Translations under genes and position numbers: made by a program
The notes under the pieces: generated by a model
What the model saw: only the letters and a program-made list of their open reading frames with translations
Told to the model about the DNA's origin: nothing
Databases searched by the model: none
Assembly: GCA_026214975.1 (NCBI GenBank)
Contig: JAOBSW010000842.1
Span: 1 to 64,000, forward strand
Reading direction: 5' to 3'
Length of the DNA stretch: 64,000 nucleotides
Source: Gentiana macrophylla
Taxonomy: Eukaryota; Streptophyta; Magnoliopsida; Gentianales; Gentianaceae
Shown here: positions 35,822 through 46,703 of the stretch, piece by piece
How the letters are laid out: each line of letters starts with the position of its first letter
Numbering within the stretch: position 1 is the first letter of the stretch

Positions 35822-37591
35822 TATCTTTGCTCTTTGGTTGTTTGTTTTTCAAATTTTGATGTTGTAATAACTTTCTCCACACTTTATTTCTGCTTCCTTT
35901 GTTTTTCTACTACTACTTGAGCTTCTTTTTCAGTTGAACTAGTTTTGGCCTGGCTTTGGAAGGCCTTTTGACTCGTTGTTTCTTTTGTTGGCGGCTTGTG
36001 ATGATAATGGGCATACTCTGTTTTGTTTTTCTTGTCCTGCTGCTATTTCTGCTGTTTGAACGCCCGTTCTAGGTGTCAAACGGGCGTCCTGCCTACTCTT
36101 TTCAATGATTTTAGTCTCTGTTCTAATTTCTGCTGTTTGAACGGACGTTCAGAATTCTGAACGGGTGTTCTGTCGTCAGGACGGGCGTTTGATTACCTAA
36201 CCGCGCGTTCAGTTTCTCCAGGACAGAAATATATACCTTTTCCACTTCTTTCTTCCATTCGTTATCTTGGATACTTGTATGTGAACTTATCTAGCACTAT
36301 TTTACTACGACGATGCTCCATGCTTTTCTCAAGTGTTTAAGTACCCTTTACTTTTTTTTCTATATGGACATCGTTGTTATGTTTTTCATCCTCTTGCCTG
36401 CCACCGATATCCAATCTCGATAAAAGGGAGCTAAGTACTCTTATCTATTTTCTTTTGGCCAACTTGAGGACACGTTGTCAATTAAGTGTGGGGGAGGGGA
36501 ATATTCAATTTTAATCTATATCATCTTTACTCATAATTTTTTAATTCCATGCGGAATGAGCCAATTTTGAAACTTTTTGTCCCGAATAAGCGAATGCATA
36601 TCTTGTTTTGAGTTTATATCATTGAAGCGTTATTTTACATATTTAGTATATTTAGATGTTTCACCCCACTATTTATCACATGCCATAGTAGATGATGAGC
36701 TATAATTTTAAGCTATGCCCAATTTGATTAGAAAATTTTAATGATTATTGCATGATTCTTTGCTTGCATACAAGTTTGGAAAATTTTAATAGTTTGTATC
36801 CAGAAGTAAAGTATGTCATACAGTGAATATCCGTAAGTTTGAAAGTGATAAGTGAATGGTAACTAATGTCCTTGCGTATTGATTAATGAATAAATCATTG
36901 ATTGAGGTGTTATGCTCAGTAGGTTTGAATTGCTTTTAGCATGTTAACCACTGCCAGCCAGAAATCTCGATCAATGAAATTAGTTGTGTGTGTCGGAGCT
37001 GGTTTATGATTTGAGTGCGGTAGGGTATACCTCGTATGTCCTATTCCACTATGATGACCAAGAGCTTACGACGATCGTAAAAGTCGCTTTATGATTTGAG
37101 TAGATGGGGATTATCTCGAAATGTCCTACTCTACTATGACGGGCAAAAGCTTATCGATGTGTGTTACAAAGAAAAGAAAAATGGAAAAAGTGATATAAAA
37201 ATCGAAAAATGTTATTATGAGTAAGTTAAGGGCTTAGTTACTATGTACTTTATCCCAAGTAAAAATCGAAGATATGTTGAAGGATCATCCTCTAAGTATG
37301 TCGGAAATATCTTTGAATACTCCACATTACTATTTCTCAAATATGTATGTTTTGTGAAGTGCTTGTTATAATCGTTTTATATTTCTAATTTAACTGGGAT
37401 GTTAGCTAGTTTTGCTTGAATGGATTTCAAGTGTGGAATTAGTGGAATTTACTATGGCAGTCCACACATACACTTGGGTGAGTCTCTAAAGTATTGAATA
37501 TATTTTATAATTGCTAAGATGCATATGTATCTCGAGCGATGCTTATGTATTGTTTTGTTCGGGACGAACAAAAAGCCAAGTGTGGGGGAGT
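35822..37591 (+). other. 3' non-coding region of element 4
   Basis: No gene is seen. The region holds dyad cluster 4 at about 36057-36213 (GAACGCCCGTTC, AAACGGGCGTCC, GAACGGACGTTC, GAACGGGTGTTC and others). It also holds an internal polypurine tract AAGTGTGGGGGAGGGGA (36484-36500) and an 85-bp imperfect tandem duplication (37003-37068 and 37088-37152, each with TTTATGATTTGAG and CTATGA). The final polypurine tract AAGTGTGGGGGAGT (37578-37591) abuts the 3' LTR and would prime plus-strand DNA. Confidence 0.75.
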
Positions 37592-39050
37592 TGTTAAGGG
37601 CTATTTTATATGAAATTTTATGATACTTTTCCTATGAATTTCCCCACATTAGTAATATTTTGCATTGAATTTGGGCTTTATAATTAATATAATGAGTAAA
37701 GTTGCTTTTAAATTAATTAATTGCAAAATGGGCTTAAGAGTGAGCTTTATTATAAGTTTTATATCATTTTGGGCCATATTATGTTTTTGCATTTTCTTAA
37801 TTATGATATAGATGATGATAATATCAAAGGGATGAGGTGGAATGTAGATAAGCTCAAGTTTGTTAGAGGAGAGAAGCAAATGTGCATCAACAAGTGGAGA
37901 GAGCCGTTACATCTCAACAGAATTCAGTTGCAGAGATATGGAACGGGCATTCCAGAAATCAAACTGGCGTTCAAAGTCCAGCATGAAGCTCTGAAATGAA
38001 GAAAAAGCAGTTCAAACGCACGTTCAAGGCTTTAAACGGGCGTTCCATCACTAGAACGGGCGTTAGGAGGAGGTGAAACCAAGCGTCGGTCTGCAGACAT
38101 CTTGCTTTTTCTATAAATAGGCCTCATTTGTAATCACATGAAAAAAAAGGCATACAGATTATTAGATTTCATTTCTTCCCAGATCGAAAGTCTGAGATTT
38201 CTCAGAGTTCAAACAGTCACAAAAGTAGATTCAATTCACTTTGTAGCTTAGATTTTATGGATTTCTCTTCGAGCATTGTAATCAATCACTCCATGGATAG
38301 CTAAACAGCTCTTGGCAGCATTGGGGATGCAATTTCCTTATTGATTTTTGGGTTTCTTATTCTGATTTACTGTGTTCTTCTATTGAGGTCAGATCTTTAG
38401 CTTGTTTTATTGTTTAATTTCATTAATATCGAAAGATGGTGATTGCATGATTGTTTCATTGAATGAAAATTCTATGAACTAAGATCTCCTTGCTATTTGA
38501 TTGAACAATTGACTGTTAGCTAGAACGAAAGTTGCTCGGTTGTTGTTTAGGTCGTTAAATCGAAAGAGTTACACCCTGCTTGTTAATTGAATTGAATGAT
38601 TTGAGAAATTAGATCGTTTTGCTTTTGAATAGGTGGACCCCTCTGCTTTTAGAAACACAGTGAATCCATTATAAGAGAATCCTTAATTCTTGAGTAAATT
38701 GTTGATCCAATGTTGCCTTTTTTCTAAATTGCTTGTTAATCAAAATTCATAGATTAAACTTTAGTTACGTTCTGCTTTTACTAATTTTAGTTCCTTTGCA
38801 TTTTTTAACTTTCATCCGAAAAAATCCTTCCATAGCTTTGAATCAACTTCGGTTCTCTGTCTATGCAATCGCTAGCTTTTAAATCTAAAACATAAAACGT
38901 TCTCATCAAACCATCTCCTCATGGATCGACACCTTACTTACCCTACTGTACTAACAACTACCCGATATTCGGTCGGTTAGGAGTTAGTTGCATTGTAAGT
39001 ATCGGTTTAAAAATATAGTTTGTTTGTTTAATGCAAAATTACTCCAAACA
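37592..39050 (+). repeat. 3' LTR of element 4
   Basis: 1459 bp, paired with 25240-26700 and identical over at least the first 420 bp. Differences appear around the dyad cluster (about 38030-38110) and at scattered CHG-type sites further on. TATA box at 38112-38121. ATCAT target duplication follows at 39051-39055. Confidence 0.95.
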
Positions 39051-39055
39051 ATCAT

Positions 39056-39918
39056 ATATGGATTAATCTTAATCCTGAGGTGATCACAGACGACTGCTTA
39101 GACTAGGGTAGTGTTTGATGTGTTAGTAAGGATCACTTCGAAGTATGTTGTCCAACACTTCTCGTTGGCTCTATTCTGGGATGAGTGAGTAGTCTGTGCT
39201 ATCACAGATATGGAATCCATTCCTTCCCTCGGGAAGTAGACAGACAGTTCCATTATTTGTTGACCCTAGAAACTGATCGATCGGCCGAGTTCATATTATA
39301 TTGAATATGAACTAATTGATCACTAGGGGGTTAATGGTAAATAAGGATAATATGTTTCGAGAAGGGTTTACGGAAATATCCCGAATCGAAATGAGCAATC
39401 TATGGAGGATTTATCCGTATGTAATGATTATATCGATGGACGCCGACTCATAAATTGAGTGTAAGTTATCTATATTCGATAGAGTTGATTTCGGGTTTAT
39501 GGTGGTGTAATCCCGGAATTAATAGGTTGGATATAATTATTCGTCGATGAGTAATTTTTATTCGATTTATTGTAGCTCTTTGGATATGGGTCCATGGTCC
39601 CGACGTGGCTCCTAATATAGCATATAGGTTTCTCGTCGTTGCACCTCAATTATAATTAAATAGTTGGATTGGACTATTTAATTGATATGTGGATTAATTG
39701 TTTAGTTGGACTAAATAATTAAATACACGGAAAAGACATTTTTAAGTGGACTCGCCCAAATTGGTGTGTTGACCTTTTGACCTAATTGGTCAAATATAGA
39801 AATATGCGCATGACTTATTTGACTAAGTGTTGGGGCGCATATTTGCATTAATATATTATTAAGAAATTAGTTTTCTTGGATAATTATTTAATGTGTGATT
39901 TATCTTTTATTTGTTAAA
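39056..39918 (+). repeat. Left LTR of element 3, part 2
   Basis: Continues the 5' LTR after element 4; it matches about 50037-50905 of the right LTR. It ends in TTGTTAAA, where insert 5 begins. Confidence 0.92.
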
Positions 39919-40109
39919 ACTACTCTTGAACATACATAAGTACTAAGCAATGGGATTATTTCACCCGTGACGCTGCATGTCTATGCATCTTATAAGCATT
40001 AGATGTTTTATCTAATGCCCATAATACACAAACATTATATTTAGAAAAAAGAGAGTACTATCATACAAAAGGTTCATTGTTAGGTTTAAAAGCATAACAC
40101 CATCATAAC

Positions 40110-41180
40110 TTAACACTCCTTTTCTTTACTCTTGCTTTTCTTGATTGGGCTTTCAAGTCCAGAACTTGAAGCCACTTTTTTTCCACCAGCATTAATGGTG
40201 TAGGGATTAACCTCAAATGCACTTTGAAGTGGCTTTTCAACAGTATCAACATTGAGCTGAGAAGGAACATTTTGCACAACTGTCTTCATTGATGGTTCTG
40301 TAGATACCTGGGATTCTTTGGGGTGAAAAAGTGCCATTTTCACTGTTGGCAGACTGGAAGCTGATTCATCATGGTAAGACATATCACTTATTTCCTCCAT
40401 GATATTTTTGGTTGTTGGACTAAAAAGCTGATCAGTAGCAGTGTCTTGGACAGCTACTTTGTTTTTGCTTGAGGCACCCTCACAGACGATCAGCAAATCA
40501 ACATTTTTATCAACATCATCGAGGGCTCGACTTGCGAGATACACTTTTAAAGTTGTATGTGCTTGCACATTATTACCACGGAATGCCTTGTCGTAACGCA
40601 GTGATCAAAAATCACCGGTTTTTGTATACAATTTGCCTCAATTTCCTTAATGAAAGATATATTCTGTAAAATGCGAAGATAGACAGCATCATTCATAATA
40701 AGTTAAATAACAATAATAATTTATTGAAAAGATGAGAACACTGTTGTGCATGTTTTGAAACTGTTAGGGAATGCTGCTCACCTTAATGTGACTACAAACC
40801 TATTAATGTAGTTCAATTTATTCTATGTTAAATATACTCAATTCACCTTTTCATCTAATGCTTTCAGGTGAACAGCTGTATAGCCTATCAGCTTTTCAGC
40901 TTCATGGGAGAATAAAGTGACACATAAAGTACCAGAAGCATCAGTTAAATAAAATTCAACACGGCACCTGCAATTGGAACATGTTGAAAGTGAATAATTC
41001 TAGTAACATATTGTGCTATTAATCCTTTAATAAACACCTCAGATCAAAAACGGTAATTTAACCTTGTTTGAATCGGTGCTTTAACACCGCATGAGGTACA
41101 TGTAAATTCCCAAGTGATGTATCGGCTCAATGACTTGTTGTAGTTTTGACATGCAGGATACCAAAATCTCACCTGAGCAG
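40110..41180 (-). pseudogene. RPA1-like gene, 3' exons only
   Basis: This encodes part of a replication protein A large-subunit-like protein, which binds single-stranded DNA. Three exons can be read on the minus strand. The first (about 41180 to 41063) has WYPACQNY and WEFTCTSCG, the zinc-ribbon cysteines of the C-terminal OB fold. An intron (41062-40968, GT..AG) keeps the frame. The second exon (40967-40847) has RCRVEFYLTDASGTL and LFSHEAEKLIG. A second GT..AG intron (40846-40664) leads to the third exon (40663-40110). Here the frame shifts at about 40605 and then continues RYDKAFRGNNVQAHTTLKVY to a Ser/Lys-rich end (SPIKKSKSKEKEC). The N-terminal OB folds are not found, so the gene is partial. 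A truncated host gene fragment is the alternative to a Helitron cargo gene. Confidence 0.72.
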
Positions 41181-42135
41181 GCACCAACTACAAAGTCCCA
41201 GATATCCATGCAACTTTCAAGCTGCGTGAAACAGGTTTCGTTTTTTTATTTCATATTTGTTAAATTATTTGGTGACAATAAGAACAAAGCGATGAATATT
41301 ATACGATCAATTGATGCTAATGCATCGGCCAGAAGCATATTATTGTTGCGAGAAGGCGGGATGAGCGGTGACACATCGGGTTAATGGCTTCATACAATCC
41401 TTGATCATTTGGGTTAATGGCTTCATCATAACTAAGATACTCGGTTTGAACTTTATTTTTTTAATCATAAGTTCATTTATTTCGTCAACAAATTCATTTT
41501 TGTCGTCGAATCGCTCAATCGATACAATGTCCAGGCACAAAAGATGGTTTATCGATTTCGGAAATCACTGTAGACATAAGAATCTATAGACCAGATTTGT
41601 CATTTTCGAGGATATGATTATGTCGGTTGGCGGCTCTATTGTTTCACTATCAACAAAGCGATATGTTCCTTGATAGGGACACAAAACACTACCGCAAAAG
41701 ACCAACCAATACCGAACTAAGGCGAAGTACTTAATCAAAACAACTCATGACTTAATATAATACTAAAGTTGAGATAATAAACTAAGAACATTGCAAAATA
41801 ATACGAGCAATTTGCCATTGCACATGTCTGAGCCACGAAAAACCAAAGAACAATGAGACTTCCGTAACACACAAAATGAGCACCGTAACCTTATACCAAG
41901 GAAAAAAAAACATCGAAGCGATCTGAAACCCAAAAAAGGCAACCAAAAGGCAATACAAATGGACTTGTACCAAAAAAATACATGAAGGCGATGATGTTTT
42001 TATCTATACAACGCGAGTACGCATGGAACACATTAGAAGAAAAAAAGAGCTAATTATTCTAACCATGCGACCTCTTTAGCGAAGTTTGTGAAGAAGGAAA
42101 AAAAGGAAAAAGAAAAAGAAAGACAACAATAAACT

Positions 42136-43010
42136 ATCTGAGAATACATTAACCACCTAGAAGCATGAGAAGAACACCATATTAATTCAGTCACACATCT
42201 AGAGTGGAAGCGAAACCCAAATGAAGTTTTCTTATATCACATGACCCAAAAAACCACGAATGATCTATATGATGTAAAGCATCTTTCTTTTTCTTGTCAT
42301 TTATGAAAAGTAAACATATCAGTCTAATTCATAAAAGCTAAAAACGGAATAAAGCTGTATTTGGTAAAAGCGCATCATGATAAACCAATCACGTAAGAAA
42401 AAACCGATAATTCCAAGCGACATAGCAGAAAAAACGGAGGATGAAGTACATTCTAACATGAAGAGAAGGCATGCATCTGAGAAACAAAGGGAGCAGAGCT
42501 GACTAAAAAAAAACCCATCAACAACCAACATAACAGACTTGTATGAAGAAAAACCACATGAACTCGATCATATTTTTATCTTTATCTTTACAAAATGTAT
42601 CTGAAAACATTAACCACCTAGAAGCATGAAAGCCACACCATATTAATTTAGATCACACATCTAAAATGAAAGTCAGAAAGGCCAAAATAAGTTTTCTTAT
42701 ATCGAGTTAACCAAAAGAAAAACATATAATGAATTGTATGTTGTAAAGCATACATATTTTTAATGTGCGAGAAATGAAACAAGGAATGAACTATATGTAG
42801 TATAATTCATAGAAACCAAACAAGGAATGGACTTTATTTGCTAAAAGTGCATCAACAAACCAACTACACATGCCAATCAAACAACATTTTATCTTGGAGG
42901 CATCACACATGTCCAAAAATTCCAAGAAATTAAATATAGTGGAATATAAATGCAACACATTAAATGCAAAAGCCAACAACATTAATTGTAACCAGACCAC
43001 AATGAAAAAG
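42136..43010. repeat. Diverged 463-bp tandem duplication in insert 5
   Basis: Blocks starting at 42136 and 42599 share CATTAACCACCTAGAAGCATG, then CACCATATTAATT, CACACATCTA, AGTTTTCTTATATC and GTAAAGCAT in the same order. Many substitutions separate them. No coding potential is evident. Confidence 0.75.
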
Positions 43011-43407
43011 AGGATGTAAATACACTACAGAGGGGATAAGAAGGCATGCAATCATAAATGAAGCCAACATGAGTAATATAGAACCGAAATAAATAAATTT
43101 AAACCAACAAAACAAACACTACAAGCAGAGATTGAAGGACATTTCTGACAAGAAACAAATACGCATGCAAACATATATAATATAAATAATGAACAGAGGC
43201 AATAAAGGAAACTACCATAGTGATAGTTTTATTTGCTTCCTTTAATAAATGAGATAATTTGAGCAGTATAAAGAAAAGTCGGTGAGTATGAGGAAGAAAA
43301 TATCCTTCCTTATAAAGACTTACTTAACTAGAGAGATTATGCACACAAATAAAAGAAAAAACAATGCTTTAACCGGATAAAAACTTCAATCGAAAACCTA
43401 CCGTGCA

Positions 43408-43951
43408 TGATAATTCATGAAATATTAGATAATAATATGATTTATCCTAATTTGTTTGGGATAATTATTTTATTTATCTTTTATTTGGAAAAAGGATTAA
43501 TGTAATAATTATCTCTTAATTATTTAATCCTTGGAGGTTAAGTTTTACTCTCCTATATAAAGAGAGTTCTTCCAAGCCTTTTAAAAACACACTATTCACG
43601 TCACTATTCACAAGAGAAATTGGCTGAAAATTTCGGCCTCTATTCTTAGGGTTCGAGTTGGAATAATCTTCGGGATTATTCCGGTAGCATATCAAGGAGG
43701 TCCGGCGGCGGGAAACACCATCCACCTGGTGTTGCTGGGAGACACACGTTTGAAGACTGTGGCTTCTCAAATACGTGTTCTTGGAGATCTATCGTTCTTG
43801 GAGTTAAGCACCATAAAAAGGTAGGCTCCCAAACCCCCTTGTAGTTTAGATCTTAAATTTATGTTCTTTGTTTCGTTTAGATCTAGATCCGATGCCTTCC
43901 GCTGCGTAATCGGGTCAATCCATGATTGATCCGACGATATTACATCTAACA
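43408..43951 (+). repeat. Left LTR of element 3, part 3
   Basis: The end of the 5' LTR, matching about 50906-51446. It has a TATA box TATATAAAG at 43554-43562 (51052-51060 in the right LTR) and ends in CATCTAACA. Confidence 0.92.
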
Positions 43952-43953
43952 AG

Positions 43954-43965
43954 TGGTATCGGAGC
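43954..43965 (+). other. Primer binding site of element 3
   Basis: TGGTATCGGAGC lies 2 nt after the LTR. It is one base off the usual initiator-Met PBS TGGTATCAGAGC. Confidence 0.8.
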
Positions 43966-44238
43966 CTTTGATCTAACGATCAAAGTATATGAATTTTAGA
44001 TCTTGGAGTGGAAAAGCATGTTTTAGATGTTTTATTTCGTTTTTTTGGTAAAATTCGAATTTAATCATGATTGTATGCTTGTGATTGTTGTGGTTGAAGA
44101 GATGGATTGGGGTTGGTATTGTTTACTCGTTAGATCTATTGTAAACTCATATAAATTCGTTTATATGAGTATAGGAAATTTTGTAATTTTAATTTCCTAG
44201 AAGTAGATCTGTTTTGTTGCTGTTCCGTTTTTTATTTT

Positions 44239-44745
44239 TTCCCGGAGTTTGAGCCGTTGAAACGACAATCCCTCCGGTCAGAATGAAGAATAAAAGTAGA
44301 AGAACATGCCCTCAAAATTTCGTGACGATCAGAGTCGATCTCGATGTCCGATCGCTACTATAAAGTTGCTGCTGTAACAGAAAAGCACAGCAGGCATTAA
44401 AACCCTAGCTGTGAGTTCGTCGAATTTCTGGAAGAGATTGGACCGTTGAAACGAAGATCCGACCGTTCAGATCGACTACCATGGAGTTATGAACAAGGCC
44501 TAAAAATTTAAGGTCGATCGGGATATGTCTCGATGCCCGATCGTCCCCAGGAAGACACTGTTGCGCCGCAGTTATAAACAGATGCAGCAGTTAGATCGGC
44601 GGATTGCTGGAGAAAATTGGACCATTGAAACGAAGATCCAACCGTTCAGATTGAAGTAGGCGGAGTGAAGAATAGATCCATAAAGTTTCATGACGATCAA
44701 GGCTCGTTTGGATTTCAGATCTTCGATAATAGCAGCAGCAGCAGA
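44239..44745 (+). repeat. Three diverged ~185-bp modules in element 3 leader
   Basis: Copies at about 44239-44365, 44427-44552 and 44605-44745. Each has a GGACCGTTGAAACGAAGATC-like stretch, then a CGACCGTTCAGA-like stretch, then a GACGATCA- or GGTCGATC-like stretch, in the same order. Confidence 0.65.
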
Positions 44746-46340
44746 TTAGAAAATAGTAAACCCTAGTTAGGGTTTTTGTGTTTTTTTAATAGGTTAGATC
44801 TGAGGGTACCAACGATCCATCTCGGTGTTTATTTTTCCATTATTTTTTAGTGTATGATCGAAAATTGTATGATATAACCGGAAAATTACCATGACATGCA
44901 TCATATCATGATTCCACTCCAATGCATACATGTAGCTAGTTTATTTCGAATAAATTAGGCATGTATAACTCGAATAATTAGTATGAATGCTTATTAATTT
45001 AATATGTGGTAGTTAAATAATAAGTAGCTAATTATAAAAACCGAGGACCGGGTTTTGTCAATCGTTACGATTTTAGTGATGGATTCTCGGTGAATCCCAC
45101 TTGGATAAATCGTTGAGCTTTTCGGTGATGGCTTCTTAGTGAACCCACCTTAAGTAAAAGCGAGATTACGCTTTGGGTTACAATTTAGAAATCGGAGAAT
45201 CTTAGTACATGGGTTGGAAATGGTCTAACCATGGTTGGCGAGTTCAACCGAGCCGGCTCAATCGACTCCCCTCCACGTGTGATATGCGTTATAGCGATTC
45301 GGCGGACTTAGCATAGCCGATAAGCCTTCGGGCTAAGCGGGGCTTCTCTTGCGGATTGGCCGAATCGTCACATATGTTCCAACGAATAAGACGGCGTAGG
45401 CTTGCCTACATAACCGACCCTATTCGAGTACTTTGATTTGTTGTTTCTTATTGTCAAGACCGCAACCGTAATTAGTAAACCCACCACTTTTTCAAAATAT
45501 TGAGTGGGAGCGGGAAAGCGACGCCAACCCCACGGCCTCTACTATAGATGCAAGCACGTGAGAGAATGGTGGCGCCTCGTGCGCTTTGATTTCGGCCCCT
45601 TCGGATGGTGTTCACCGCTATCAAAATTCAAGGCTTGGTCTCCGAAAGGATAGGATTTGGTACTCGTCGGTCAGCGTCTTCGACACCCGCCGTAGGCATA
45701 CTCGGGCGTACTACGAGATCGATATAGTAGGTCACACTCTTTATGGATATTTTCGAAATATCTAGGCTAGAAAAGGAAGGTAATCAATGATTAAAGTCCG
45801 GGATGTTTGATTCCCGTGAGATGTTCGATTCTCGAAGCTTAATCATTGAGAGAGATTGTCTCAGTTTAACCGTCATAGTGCTGATATCGACCCTCTCGGA
45901 TAGTACTATGCGAGGTTAAATCCTTGGAATGGTAGGATAAACATTTTATAGTTTATTATTCCTAAAATAAAAATCAAGTAGTGATAATTTATTTTTTGAA
46001 TTTAACTTTCTGTCATGTTTATTTACAACTTTAATCTCTAGGTTACTAAACTGTTAGTAATAGGACTTCATTAAAAATGTGGAAAGTAACAAGTACGTTG
46101 TAATTATCAAACAATGCAGTAAATTTTTCGGAAGAGATTTTTCTCTTGAGCCTTTAAAAACTTAAGTGACATAGTACAGGTGTGTCACGGGTGTCACTCG
46201 TGTTGAACGAGAGACGACCATACTTAGTTTACAAAAGATGACATAGGACTATCAGATAAAATTCATTTAGTGAATTTTAAAAGTGTAATTACACAACAAA
46301 TTTCTAAATTGAAAAATTGGAAAATCATATACATAAGGCG

Positions 46341-46703
46341 TTGCTAGTTAGACGGTATTTGGAACCGATAAACTAGTGGGAGCCTTAGACTTATGATTTG
46401 TTGTTTTTCTGAATCATTAGAAATGTGTAATGGACTGCACTAGAGTTTTTCCATTCATTGGAAAAACAAGAATAAAGCATTTCTAGTTAGACAGTATTTG
46501 GAACCGATAAACTAGTGGGAGCTTAGTTCTGGAGATTTTATAATCTTTGAAACATCATGAACACAGCATTGCTAGTTAGACAGTATTTGGAACTGATAAA
46601 CTAGTGGGAGCTTAGTTCTAGGTGATGTTCTAATATTTGAAAAATCATAAATACAAAGTATTGCTAGTTAGACGGTATTTGGAACCGATAGACTAGTGGG
46701 AGC
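46341..46703 (+). repeat. Four 43-bp modules in element 3
   Basis: TTGCTAGTTAGACGGTATTT followed by GGAACCGATAAACTAGTGGG and AGC occurs at 46341-46383, 46480-46522, 46569-46611 and 46661-46703 with few changes. The spacers of 46-96 bp are different but AT-rich. Strong conservation in an otherwise decayed interior is notable. Confidence 0.88.

Larger units (their letters stand above)
25240..39050 (+). mobile_element. Element 4: Athila-type Ty3/gypsy retrotransposon
   Basis: This 13.8-kb element is nested in the left LTR of element 3 with ATCAT target duplications (25235-25239, 39051-39055). LTRs of about 1.46 kb start TGTTAAGGG and end CCAAACA. The PBS matches Asp tRNA. The order is gag, protease, RT, RNase H, integrase, then two extra ORFs, with a polypurine tract before the 3' LTR. 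Asp-tRNA priming, the gag sequence, the integrase without a visible chromodomain and the extra ORF after pol together fit the Athila/Tat branch, Athila best. Frameshifts interrupt gag, pol and the last ORF as sequenced. The LTRs are identical over at least their first 420 bp, so insertion is recent. Confidence 0.94.
39919..43407 (-). mobile_element. Insert 5: 3.5-kb insertion with RPA1-like gene, probable Helitron derivative
   Basis: Boundaries come from comparing the two LTRs of element 3. The right LTR reads GTTAAATGATAATTC, while here about 3.49 kb lies between GTTAAA and TGATAATTC. No target duplication is seen and the target is between A and T, as Helitrons insert. It carries the 3' exons of an RPA1-like gene on the minus strand, a known plant Helitron cargo. 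The right end CCGTGCA recalls half of a Helitron 3' hairpin, but clear TC and CTRR ends are not visible, so the class is tentative. 41200-43407 is AT-rich with no confident exon. Confidence 0.6.

Noticed and set aside
35569..35880. Minus-strand Ser-rich ORF of 103 codons
   Set aside because: It is the antisense of the acidic GAT/GAG-rich end of the ORF3-like gene.
25588..36213. GAACG..CGTTC dyads as heat shock elements
   Set aside because: Heat shock elements need GAA and TTC two bases apart in alternating 5-bp modules. Here GAA and TTC are six bases apart and neighbouring dyads are not in 5-bp phase.
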